Under the pieces are notes generated by a model. The model searched no databases, had not been told where the DNA came from, and saw only the letters and a list, made by a program, of their open reading frames with translations. A program made the position numbers and the translations under genes. A stretch of 21,275 nucleotides of DNA from Guillardia theta CCMP2712 (Eukaryota; Cryptophyceae; Pyrenomonadales; Geminigeraceae): NCBI RefSeq assembly GCF_000315625.1, contig NW_005434640.1:653420-674694 (forward strand), read 5' to 3'. Of this stretch, positions 10,116 to 19,861 are shown piece after piece. Position 1 is the stretch's first letter. Every line of letters starts with the position of its first letter.

Positions 10116-11945
10116 ATGAAAGGAGCGCTGAGGGTTTGGCAACACAACCAAGTTTCTGCTCTTGGTCTGAAGTGGCCGACAGGAACTCTAGAGTTTCTCA
10201 GGTGGTTCCAGCTGGACTCGGAGGACTCACGGGTGCTGTCCAGCGCCTCAGTGGCTGTTTGTGCCATCGGTGGATGGGATGGAAATCAGAACCTGAGAAC
10301 TATCGAGCTGATTTCCCCGGGGGACACTGACTGGCGGGTAAAACCCCAGCTGACGGCCAGCAGCGCTAACTGAAGGGGACTGACATGGTATCTCAGATGT
10401 GCACGGAGATGAGCAGCAGTCGGAGAGGAGCTGCCGCTGTTTCAGTTGAAGGAGACATATGGATTCTTGGAGGGTGGGACGGGCAGAACTACCTTAGGTC
10501 CTGCCATGTCTTCCAGCTCGCGACCGGCAGGTTGAAATCTAGCCCTCCCGCTCCTGGTCCTCTGCCTTCTGTTTCCTATCTCTCTTCCTATCTCTCCCTT
10601 CGATCGAGCCCCCATGCTCCTCTTGCCCCATTTCCTTCTCCTTTTCTCTTCCTTTCCTTAAGTTTTTATTCCTCGTTTCCGATCCTCGCTGTTGTACCTC
10701 CTCGCCCCCCCAGTCCTCCCTCCTCATGGAGCTCGAGCCTCTTCCCTTCGTCCTCGCCCTCCTCCTCGCCCTCATCTATTGCAGGTGGAAGCAAGTGGCC
10801 GACATGCATGAGGCTCGCTGCTACGCCTCAGCGACTGTCATGGACGGCAAGATCTACGTCGCCGGAGGGTATCATGGGCAGGCAAGCAGCCTCCTCATAC
10901 TGCGACTCCTCTCGCCCTCTCCTCCTCCCTACTTCCTTCTGCTCCTGCTGCGACAGCTCATTCTACTTCTGAGTTATGTTGGGGAGCAGGTGAATTTGGA
11001 CTCAGCCGAGGTCTGGTCTGCGGGCGAGTGGCACAAGATCTCGAGCATGTCGACTCCTCGCCGAGGCCTCGGGCTGGCGGCGCTCGATGGTCACCTGTAT
11101 GCCGTGGGAGGATGGGACGGGAGGAAGAACCTGAGCTCGGTCACCAGCTGCAGTCCAGCTGAGGGTATTGATGAGGTTTCAGGTCGAGGCCTGGACGCCC
11201 TTGACGGGGAGCTGGAGGAAGATCCCGGACCTCTCGACTCCTCGTTCCTCCGTGAGACCTTGGACCTCACTTGGACTTGCTTGTCGTCCTGCTCCTTCTC
11301 GTGGTTGTTGCTGTTGTCTCTTTCTTTGATAGTCTGTGCAGGCTGCGGTGATTGCGAGCCGGGGGAAATTATTTGCAATTGGAGGATGGGATGGGAAGAA
11401 TTTCCTATCTTCTCTGGAGTGTTATGAGCCAAAATATGGTGAGTCTCTTCCTCTGTCTTCTTCTCCACCTTGTCCTCTCCTCTTTTCATGTGCGTTTTCG
11501 CCGTCTATTCCTCATCTTCCTCCTCCCAGGCACCAAGCGCAACCCTGTGGGCGAGTGGAGGACGCTGCCGCCCATGAGCATTGCCAGGAGCTACGCGGCG
11601 GCAGCAGCTTACGACAACCTGTACGCCCGTACCCTCCGCCTCTGGTAACAGCATGACATCTTCTACAGGATTTTCGTGCTAGGAGGGTGGGACGGGACTG
11701 AAGGAAGGAGACTGGATAGGTGAGACAACCTCCCCTCTCTCTTCTCCCCCCCCCCCTCCCTCTCTTCTCCTCCCTCTGCTTCAAACCATTTCTGCCCTCC
11801 TTTCCGCTCCTCCTCATGCGCAACGATACTTGACTCTTTGCTCAGTGTTGAGTGCTTCCTCGTTCACGAGCATCGCTGGATCTCCTTCCCCCGCATGTCG
11901 TGCCCTCGCTATGGGCTAGCAGCTGCGCTGGTGAAGCAGAACTAG
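10116..11945 (+). CDS. Six-bladed kelch-repeat propeller protein
   Basis: Likely a protein-binding beta-propeller. Predicted exons: 10116-10337, 10397-10530, 10785-10881, 10990-11139, 11183-11251, 11342-11438, 11530-11620, 11669-11719 and 11846-11945, giving about 336 residues. Six kelch Gly-Gly motifs follow one another: IGGWDGNQ, LGGWDGQN, AGGYHGQ, VGGWDGRK, IGGWDGKN and LGGWDGTE, each followed by the conserved Trp and an Arg-containing strand (MHEARCYASA, MSTPRRGLG, LSTPRSSAAV, MSIARSYAA, MSCPRYGLAA). The last strand would be closed by the N-terminal VLSSASVAVCAI, making six blades. Introns of 43 and 48 nt were needed to restore blades 4 and 6; the one after exon 3 looks GC-AG. The start is the weakest call: ATG 10116 gives a plain open exon, but an acceptor at about 10201 has the phase to accept an upstream exon. 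No BTB, F-box or catalytic domain is seen. Confidence 0.85.
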
Positions 11946-12085
11946 AGCAGATGCGAAGATGCCGGTGGCTATCTATTGATAAACAGATCGCAAGGTGGGA
12001 ATGATTGGAATAACCTGGAGGATGGGGGTTGGGCGTAGAAGACAGGAGGAGCAAGAGTGGCTTGCGGTGATGGTATCCCGGGACA

Positions 12086-13908
12086 TCAGTTGAGTTTGTA
12101 TCCGAAGGCGGTGAAGTCGTTCTCGTACTGCTTGTAGATTGCCTCCTTGACGTCCCAGGGCAGCTTCCGCAGCTTCTCCTCCGTGCTTGCGGTTCGAGCC
12201 TTGTTGGTGGTGGGGAAGCCGAATGCCTCGAAGTAGGAGATGAGCTGAGGCTCACCGATGCGGTAGAGGATGTAGCGAACGTCCTCCTCCACGTTCTCGA
12301 GCTTGCCAAGGAAGTCGACGACAGGGCAGCCCCTATTGGAAAAAAGGAAGTTGTACTGGGGGATCCAGTGCATTTTGAAGACGGTTGTCTCCAGCTCGCT
12401 CTGATTCTTCGCCCATCGCTCGAAGCTCACGATATGCTTCCCCCGGAAGCGAGGAAGAATCGCCATGAGATAGGCGCTCATCGCCCTCCCCATCGGCTCT
12501 CTGACCAGAGAGAAGCGGAAGAAGTCGGGAAAGCGAGCGAAGGCTTTGCCGCACGCGAGGTAGGTGATTTCTTCTTTTGGGCAACCTTTCTTGCCGTTCC
12601 TGAAGCACAGCGCCTCCCTGAAGAGCTCGTGCCATGAGGTCCCTCCCGACTTGAGGACATGCACGTAGATGAAGCGGTAGCGAGGAGAGATGACACACTG
12701 CAAGAACCGTCACTTCCTTCCCGCCTCACTCCCCACTAGTCTACCCCTTCCCTCTCCTCTTCTTTCCCTCCTCTTTGCGCCTTTGTTCTGTTCAACCCCA
12801 TCATTTTCACCTGAGGAATGAAGTCGAAGCGAGGTCCTTGCAGTCGATCTCTGCTAGTGACAGGATGTAATACTTCTTCATACGCAGTGGCCACTGTACC
12901 CTTTCCCGCGCATACACTCAAAGAGCAGTGTCGTCCCTCCTCCCTGAAGCAAGTCTCTTTCACCCTGTCAACGTACTTGGCGTCCTCCTTCTCATACCCC
13001 AACAGCTCGAAGTCGCGCGAGTAAAGCTGAGCAAGCAGTTGCTGCTGCCTGCCATCCAGTTTCCTCGTTGCCAGTCTTGCGGGGATGAGCCCGGGGATCA
13101 TCGCGATGCTCGCGTTGCGACTCGCGTTCCGGTCCCTTTCCATCAGAACCTCCGTGAGCGAGTAAATATTGGAAGCAGAGCTGCGGATGCGCTGGAGAAC
13201 TCTCGGGCCATGCGTCTCCATGTCCTCGATTCGTCCGACGAAGTCTACGCTCGCACAGCTTGTCTTGTTCAGGATGAGAGAGGTTTGGAGGAGGTAGCGA
13301 ACTCCTGGCCTCTGGAGTCCTTGCAGCCATTCTGCGAAGCTCGTGCCATCAGTATTCGAGGAATTCCAAGACACGTGAGAGAAGTGAAAGGGACTGGAAA
13401 CGAAAGAGAAAAAAAAGAAATTTCGCTTCTCCGGCCAGATCTGCTTGCAGCTTGTCGCCTTCATATCACAAGGCCGATTGCCACCACAGAGATTCGCGTA
13501 CAGGAAAGATTTGACAACATCTGACGTGAAGCTGCTGGTCGGCATGAAAACAAACCTCCAGTTGTCAGAAACTACACACTCCTCCCCAGCAGCCTCGTCC
13601 GGCATTCCACGCTCTCCCCGCCTCGTGCTCTCCCTGCCGACATCAAGGTGACAAGGTGCAAGCTCCACAGCAGATGCGAGAGGAAGAGAAGAGTTGCTGG
13701 ATCGAGAAACAAATGGAGTCAAACCAGGCTTTCCAAGGTCATCAGGACGTTTGTGAGGCCCCAGGGTATGCTGAATCAAAATAGAAGAAAGAGAGAACAG
13801 CACGATAGCAACAAACACAAAGTGGTGTCGGGTAAATCCAGTGCGTTTCTTCGTTGCTCGATAATTCATTTTCTGTCGCAGTAACTTAAGCAGTCGTCTC
13901 AAATTCAT
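12086..13908 (-). CDS. Type II membrane protein with two sulfotransferase-like domains, first degenerate
   Basis: Probable Golgi carbohydrate sulfotransferase (Sulfotransfer_2 type) using PAPS. Two predicted exons, 13908-12811 and 12697-12086, give about 569 residues. Residues about 28-46 are a signal anchor after a basic N-terminus. The C-terminal domain (367-569) has an intact 5'-phosphosulfate loop VLKSGGTSW (380-388), a 3'-phosphate motif LVREPMGRAMSAY with Arg432 and Ser440, and FLGKLENVEED. The N-terminal domain (about 110-310) follows the same plan (CVVSDNWRFVF, FVGRIEDMETHG, LYSRDFELLGYE against YENDFTAFGYK), but the loop reads PTSSFTS and the second motif SFVSSPFHFSHVSW, so it should not bind PAPS. 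Several N-glycosylation sequons lie in the first domain. A T-rich stretch ending TTTCCAG (about 13372-13397) could be an unrecognised acceptor; I kept it coding because the two domains align across it. Convergent with the kelch gene, 140 bp away. Confidence 0.83.
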
Positions 13909-14128
13909 CTCTGATCTGCTTGATCTTCAGTGCATTGCAGCTTCGAAACTTCACGGTTCTGTTTCGTCATGTCTTGTTAGAAGCACAGCTAAAGCTCCTT
14001 CACCTCTGGTGGACTTCCACGACTTTCCGCTTCCTCTTGCTCGCCCTCCTCGTCGCGACCTCCCTCCTCGCCCCCAGCTCCACGTGGCGGCCATGAGCCA
14101 GTAAGACGCGGCAGTAGTACTTTTAAAA

Positions 14129-14152
14129 ACTTTGAGTTCCTTTACTCAAAGT
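14129..14152 (+). repeat. Perfect 9-bp inverted repeat (hairpin)
   Basis: ACTTTGAGT (14129-14137) and ACTCAAAGT (14144-14152) are exact reverse complements around a 6-nt spacer. The same ACTTTGAGT word recurs at 14260-14268 and 15132-15140, in each case preceded by T, so it may belong to a dispersed element. Confidence 0.8.
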
Positions 14153-14186
14153 TAAGTTAAAAATCAGTACGAGGACAATCAGGAGA
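14141..14186 (+). repeat. Direct repeat, copy 1
   Basis: This 46-bp stretch matches 14601-14654 with a few substitutions and an 8-bp gap: TTTA-TCAAAG-TAAGT-AAAAATC, then ACGAGGACAATCAGGAGA, which is exact in both. It overlaps the right arm of the hairpin. Confidence 0.8.
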
Positions 14187-14334
14187 CCTGACACTGTCGC
14201 ACAGGCCAAACGGCGAGAAGAGAAAAGACAGCGAGAACCAAACCTAATCCTGCCAACTTACTTTGAGTAATAAATGCCGTCCCCCACCTGAGCCTGGCCG
14301 GGCTGATTTTGATCGGACTTAAAGTGACTTGAAC

Positions 14335-14870
14335 TGTGACTGAGCCCCGGGCCCGGCCCGGGCGCCGGGCCGCCGCGGCCCGGTCCGCCGCCGCCGCGGC
14401 CGATGATCAGCCCTGGTCGGGCCGCGTCCGACGGTCCCCGGGACCGCCGGGCTCGGATCCGATCAACCGTTTGGCAAGCCGGGGGCCTCCGCCTCGGCCT
14501 TCCGGGCCCGGGGGCCCGGACGCCGCCGGGCAGCCCCGGCGCGTGCCAGGCTTAGGCTACTGAGCCCAGCGTACCGTCGGCGTACCGTACGGGAGAGCCT
14601 TTTATTCAAAGGTAAGTCAAAAATCCGATGATCAGCACGAGGACAATCAGGAGAGTAGTAGAGGAGGGTTGACCCTGACCGTACGGAGAGCCCGCCCGGA
14701 CCCGGCGTCACACACAGAGTCACGTCGCAGTCCGATCTGCCAGGCCGCTGACTGCCCGGGGGCGCGGCCCGCGGCCGCCGGGCCGGGCCCCGACCCGGCG
14801 GCCGCTGAGAACTTCGGAAGGTTGCCGCACTGCGGCCGCAGTCAGTGGCACCCTCCGGGCAGTCGGAAGT
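14335..14870. repeat. GC-rich, palindrome-rich island
   Basis: Two blocks (about 14340-14560 and 14680-14870) are composed almost only of G and C, dense in CpG and in CCCGGG, GGGCCC and GCCGCGGC palindromes, unlike the rest of the window. They flank copy 2 of the direct repeat. CCGATGATCAGC occurs both in the first block (14400-14411) and in the repeat (14625-14636). Open frames exist on both strands, but only as Gly/Arg/Pro/Ala-rich low-complexity text. Confidence 0.6.
14601..14654 (+). repeat. Direct repeat, copy 2
   Basis: Second copy of the repeat at 14141-14186, in the same orientation about 460 bp downstream, with an extra CGATGATC inside. The pair may be the ends or subrepeats of a mobile or satellite-like element whose centre is the GC-rich block; no transposase is visible. 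Confidence 0.75.
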
Positions 14871-15617
14871 GATAACCCCATTGATTGGACCCACCTTACC
14901 TGGGTAGAAGTCAAACAGCAGGGCGATAGGGGTAGTACATATTCTGACCCTGCTAGATCAACATCTGCTTTTGTCAACACCAGCAGGTAGTAGTATGGTG
15001 TAGAATGGGGTGGGGTCAAAAGGGGGGTTGTGGATGAAGGTAGAACAAGGGTGGGTGGTATGTTAAAGGGTTCGGTGGGAAAGATAAGAGGGGTGATGGA
15101 CCCCTGAGATTCCGACGGGCACTTGTTGGTTACTTTGAGTACCCCCTAGGGTGAGGGCAAACGGCGTTTCACCGCAGACAAATGGGGGGGTGGGGGGTGG
15201 TGATTCTTTGGCTCTTCGTCATGCACGTCCTTCGGCTCGTGGTATGTGGAACGGTGGAAGGAGGAGGAGGACAAGGAGGAGGAGAAATAAGAGCAGTAGA
15301 TCAGGAGGGAGGATGGAACGCCGGACAGAGTGAGGTCGACAATCGGGAATCATAACAGATTTCAAGACCATGGAATCGTTACCGAACATATGATAGAAGT
15401 TACTGCTTGGTAGATTGAATGTAATAGTCAAGGAGAGTGAAAGAGAGTAAGATATTTGATCCAATCGGATCATTTCATGAACAATTGAGATTTTGAGAAT
15501 ATACACGTAGCTGACATTAGATGGAGAAGGATTGGTTATGGTAGGATTGCGGGTACACAGCGATAGCAAAGCTATGATTTCGAAAAGGATATTGTTAGAG
15601 TTGTGACATGCTCACAG

Positions 15618-15985
15618 TCGCTCTACGGTGGATATCCTCACTCGCCATATTGCTTCTCGGACGGAAGCTACTGCAGTTCCGGAAACGAGAGTAAGCAAAA
15701 TCAGTTTTTCCCCTTCCCTTCATTTACCATCACTACCCCCCTGATTTGTGTCAATCGGCTCCTCCTTACCTTTGTGCTCAGGCTCGGTCACTATCGCCAA
15801 CACCGGCTATGGCAGCCCCACTGAGCCCGTCTTCAACGTGGTAAGCTTGCCGCTTCCCCTTCTTGTGGGGCCTAACGCGCTCTCTTCCTTTGTGCTGCTC
15901 GTGTCGAGCATCTGATATTCAAGTTGTGCAGGACTTGGGATATCAGTCTAGTGTTGGATCTCCCGCCTACTACGTTGAGTTCTAG
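15618..15985 (+). CDS. 3' exons of an unidentified Tyr/Ser/Gly-rich protein
   Basis: Three exons join in phase: 15618-15690 (after acceptor CTCACAG), 15782-15840 and 15932-15985. They give about 61 residues, beginning SLYGGYPHSPYCF, with GYGSPTEPVF in the middle, and ending SPAYYVEF before TAG. All four splice signals are good (GTAAGC donors twice, CAG acceptors). The composition (Tyr, Gly, Ser, Pro, two Cys) suggests an extracellular or low-complexity tail, but I recognise no family. No start codon or upstream exon is evident within about 280 bp, and further up lies repeat DNA. The gene may have distant 5' exons, or may have lost them to repeat insertion. Its stop is only 77 bp from that of the NF-X1 gene on the other strand. 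Confidence 0.55.
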
Positions 15986-16062
15986 ATCACTTTACAGTTA
16001 AAGCAAAAACAATGCTGCTGAGTCTTCTGCTGAGTCTTCTTCCCAGACCTAATCCAACCTGT

Positions 16063-19000
16063 TTAACTTCCTTGTAGCTTGTCCTTTCGCACCGTCTTCA
16101 TCATATCTCTCAGTGATATTCCATGCACATGAACGCGATCAGATACGCTCCTCGTCCCAATCAACACTCGTCGCTCTCTCCCTCCGTCTGAGTCTGGTTC
16201 TACGTGCCTAGCAATAGTCGCATGCCAGAGGTTCATCGAGCTGCAGAGGGTATGGATCTGTCTGCGAGCTCTAGCAGGCAGGAATGGCAGCACCATGATC
16301 GTCGTCTCCTCTTGTTTCAGTCTCCGTGCAAAAGTTTCGCAAACGTGGTCACCGAGGCCCGAGAGCCTGCCGGAAAGCAAGAGGTTCTTCACGTTGTAGT
16401 CCTCCCGCACGAAACCCTCCTGTGTCATTCCCTGAGAATTCAATTGGACGAGCTTGGCTGCTTCCCAGCTGAAGTTCTTTCGTAGATCGATCGCAGCGGC
16501 CGAGTTGGATGGCTGGAAAGTCCAGAGCGAGAGAACATGCTCGTTTCTTCCTGTTCGATCAAAGTGAGGAGGAGGCGGAGAGGTATGCAATGAGGACCTC
16601 GCCGATTCGCTTCCATCTTCTCCTCCTCGGTCTCCTCTTGCTCAGCCTGCATGAGAATCTTGCGCAGGAAGCCCTTGAAAGATTCCATCACACACTCCTC
16701 ATTGCAGGGCAACAGGCCATCAGCAGAGAGCTCGAGTCGCAGATCTCTGTTTGCGCCTGTCTTGCTGAGATCTTCCTCTACTGCTGGCATGCCTTTGCTC
16801 CCTTCGCTCTCATCGGGTTGCAACTCAGCTTCTCTCTCCTCAAGCTTCATCCCTTCTTCGCGGGTGTTGTTTGCACTCGCCTCGATGTCGCCACATATGA
16901 TCTCTTCCTCCCTTGCTCCACACGAGCACGAGACCTTTTCACGCCCTCTGCACTTGAAATCCTCGCACAACGCTTGAGGATGGCACATCTCCTCACACCT
17001 GCACGCAGTCAGGTCTCTTCCTTTTCCTACTCACGCTAACCGATGTCCGCAGCTCCTGGTGGCTCCGCACGTGAGGAAGCAAGAGGAGGAGGGTGAGGGC
17101 GAGGGCGAGGGCGAGTCAGGCAAGCAAGAGCCGGCATGGCAGGGCAACGAGCATCGATGCTTTCCACACCGAAGAGTTTTGTCACAGATTACTATGCAAG
17201 GAGGACAGGGAATGCTGCGTGGATGGCAACTGTGAGGGATGATGGGCTGGTGTCCGCAGGGAGGAGGGACACGGCAGATGTTTGAGCAGAGAGGAAGCGA
17301 CTTGTCCCCGCATTTGCGTGGAGGCTTGACAGAAGTTGAACCACACGCACAGACAAGAGACGTATACACCCACTGCGAGCACTTGCGACACTTGCCCTTG
17401 TGGCACCGGTCCTGCTTGCTGGCGTCAAGGTTTGAACGATCAGGGTTGCGAAGTGGGAAGAGATTTCGAGGTCGAGAAAAGAGGAGAGGGCAGAGGGGAG
17501 CGAAGATCCAACCTCGCAGAAGTGAAGGCCGCAGGGCAGCTGCCTGCCGCAGGGCTCCGGGCAGAGGTGCAGCGGATCGTCACAGCATGCGAGGATACAG
17601 ACGTGCTGTCCACAGCTGAGCATCTTCCCGCAGGTCTGATTGCAGGACCACTTGAAGCTTGTGCCTGTCACCTCCTTCAGCGCCTCATCCATGTACGCCT
17701 CGGCACAGAGTTCCCTCCTCCTCGCAACCCCGCAGGCGCATGAAGTCTCAACCTGTCGCAAGCTCATGGCAAGACAAGGATGCATCTTCTCACCACTTGC
17801 ACGCAAGGTCTGCATGATCCAGCATGACACAAGTCCGGGCAAGTATGTAGCTGAGAGCAAGAAAGTTTCTTGCCGCAGACGCGTCCACAACCCTCCTCTC
17901 CCCTACTTTGTCGCCACTGCTCTCCACACTCTGAACCACAACCGCAATGCGGAACATGAGATCGGAGGGCATGTGACTTCCTTTCCGCTGCTCCCGCTGC
18001 TCCTTCTTCACCCGCAGTCCCCACGCATCCCCGGCAGTTGCTTGCTTGCCTGCAGCGGCAGTTGAAGAGGGGAACTTGGGAACAGGATCTGCACGGGCCT
18101 TCATGGCAGAGCTCGTTGCACCTGGATCAGAAACTTCTAATTAAGAAAGCAGAAGGAGAACAAGCAGAAACTGCCAGTACACCTGTGTTCACCGCAAGCA
18201 AGAAGCTTCCCGCATTTCTGCTTGCAGACGAGCTTGACGTCGGATCTCGTTTTGCAGGGCACCGAGATGCTGCTGGCATGAGCGCAGGGAGAGAAGATGG
18301 TGATGTTCTTGGAGCAGGGCAGGCACGGGCCGGGATGACATATCATCTCGCATGCATGATCGCAACCTCTCGCTGCTCCCCTCACGTCAGTTGTATCGTC
18401 ACATGATCAAGAGTCTCACTGGTCAAGCGGCAGACATTCCCGCAGGAGAAAGGAATGAGTGACCTGCTTCTTTCCTGCAGCGAGTGTTTGCTGCACCAGC
18501 ACATGTCCACATCCCATGCTGCCACCCCTCCTTCCGTGACTTCCTGACACATAGGACATCCCCACTGCCCGAGGGAGAGGCCCTCTTCCTCCTGCCTCTC
18601 CCCCATCCTCTTCATCCATTCCAACACCTGCAATGTTTTCAATGGGCGCACGGACTGAAAAGTCTTCATCGTCACCGTGCGTTGGGCCCATTCACGAGCA
18701 CATCGTTTGTGAAGAAGCGTCCAGCATCTACGACAACTGCAACGATAAGGTATGAGCGCAAGTTTAGAGGCCGGACAGAGGCCAAGAGAGAGAACGAGGA
18801 GGCGGAAGGAGACGATAAGGATCCGGGTAGAGGAGCGCAGACAAAAAGTGTTGAGCATACCTCCAAACCTTGTTGCTTAACCTGATTTGATTCAAACAGA
18901 TCCTGAGAGAAACTTGTGACATTTTCTTTCTAAAATCGCATTCAGCGCATTACGTGCATTTATACTTCTCTGCCGCCAAGTCGAGCATTAGGGACGAAGT

Positions 19001-19115
19001 CAGCTCTGGCAATCGACCATGTTTCTTCTGGAGGGTCTGAATCAAAGACGGAAGCAGCTGCTTCCTCTCGCTGCTCTGTCGATCCTTATCGGCGTAGTTG
19101 CGCTTTGTGGGGTTC
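16063..19115 (-). CDS. NF-X1-type zinc finger protein (RING, NF-X1 fingers, R3H)
   Basis: Relative of NFX1/NFXL1, nuclear regulators with a possible E3 ubiquitin ligase RING. Predicted exons (minus order): 19115-18954, 18902-18861, 18736-18676, 18627-18420, 18372-18183, 18121-17794, 17752-17513, 17411-17041, 16998-16598 and 16550-16063; phases agree throughout, about 829 residues. The RING is assembled from four exons: YKCTICLNQI, VWSCRRCWTLLHKRC, AREWAQ, WGCPMC. Next come at least seven NF-X1 fingers, for example CDHACEMICHPGPCLPC, CGEHRCNELCHEGPC, CGLHFCEDRCHKGKC, CGKHRCSLPCHAGSC and CGHRCEEMCHP. An acidic linker follows, then an R3H domain near the end (ARARRQIHTLCSSMNLWHATI, with RxxxH), a nucleic-acid-binding module. 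The 5' end is unresolved: the frame is open to 19115, but its only ATG lies just before the RING, and upstream exons (perhaps with MATDAPFLCPH near 19360) are likely. Confidence 0.87.
17088..17114 (-). repeat. In-frame hexanucleotide repeat in an NF-X1 finger
   Basis: On the + strand the unit GAGGGC/GAGGGT repeats about four times. On the minus strand it codes SPSPSPSP, inserted between the CHAGSCLPD part of a finger and the next Cys, where other fingers have only one or two residues before C. It is inside a predicted exon, not an intron. Confidence 0.75.
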
Positions 19116-19861
19116 CTAGCGCGAAGGGATCAGTGAGCCACTGAAGGTAAGCCTCCTCCCCTGCCTGCTCGTGTTGCTGTGCTGGCTGCTGCATGGGTCT
19201 GCGTTGTCTGATGCTCGCAATCAGCCGCAGAATGAGGAGCAACAGATGACGAGGATCGGGGGCCTCACCTGCTCCTCCTCTGATCCTCTCGATGTCTCGT
19301 GCGATGCTGAGCGAGGTGGATGCAGCGTGAGGGCAGAGGAAAGGAGCGTCAGTCGCCATGTCCCTGCTCCTCATCTCGCTCGTCTCCCCCGCCATCACCA
19401 GCACGAGTGCCAGCATGCGCAGTAACGCGCATTCCCGCATGTTCACATGTGCTGAGGCGAACCCGAATTCTGGGGGTAGTAGATTCCGGTCAAGAGAGGT
19501 CGAAGGAGGGAGAAGCGATCGTTTCTTCTCCGTCTCTCCTTCATACAAAGAAAGAAGATGTCAAAGAGAAGAGATGGAAACTCACGTGAAGTTGCGCCGA
19601 CAAGAGGTTAGGGTTTAGGACGAGTGATCTCAGTGAATGGTTCGTGCGCTAACTTTACATACGTGTGACATGCTCACAGCATTCTATCTCGCAGTCTCTT
19701 CTGTTTCCTCCGAACAATCTGAGCGATTGCTGCCCTACGCCTGCGGAAGAGGCAGGCTCGATCGTGGCCGCATGTTGGCATCCGAGCGAGGGCTTGAAGC
19801 GTCGAGGGAGTGGTGGATTTGAAACCCTACCAACGAGGTCAGAGGGAGGAGCGAACATCTC
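19116..19861. other. Upstream region of the NF-X1 gene, possibly with its first exons
   Basis: On the minus strand 19042-19548 is open, and reads MATDAPFLCPHAASTSLSIARDIERIRGG from about 19360 and EEAYLQWLTDPF near 19125-19155; both look codon-like. I could not join them to the exon at 19115 with an ordinary intron. A 61-nt candidate intron (donor GTGAGG, acceptor CATCAG) also lies in this stretch. 19550-19860 shows nothing clear apart from a 16-bp word shared with 15602-15617. Confidence 0.45.

Larger units (their letters stand above)
13909..15617. other. Repeat-rich intergenic block with GC-rich core
   Basis: About 1.7 kb without a gene I can support. 13909-14094 is the upstream region of the sulfotransferase gene; on the + strand it also holds an open frame ending FRFLLLALLVATSLLAP, with no start codon. 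14129-14152 is a hairpin. 14141-14186 and 14601-14654 are a direct repeat pair. 14335-14560 and 14680-14870 are extremely GC-rich with many CCCGGG/GGGCCC palindromes. 14880-15140 is G/T-rich and resembles 6355-6740. 15340-15600 is A/T-richer and could hold the unseen 5' part of the next gene. Confidence 0.6.

Noticed and set aside
13888-14094. Open + strand frame ending FRFLLLALLVATSLLAPSSTWRP
   Set aside because: No start codon, no splice partner found, and it overlaps the upstream region of the sulfotransferase gene. The hydrophobic run may be chance from a C/T-rich leader.
14336-14894. Gly/Arg/Pro-rich open frames in the GC-rich block
   Set aside because: High GC content removes stop codons; the text is low complexity with no recognisable domain or splice structure.
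15602-15617. CRP-like bacterial operator TGTGA-N5-TCACA
   Set aside because: The window is eukaryotic, the spacer is 5 rather than 6, and one copy coincides with a splice acceptor.
16204-18885. Many + strand open frames across the NF-X1 gene
   Set aside because: They are antisense to exons with clear NF-X1 and R3H motifs and show no domains of their own.
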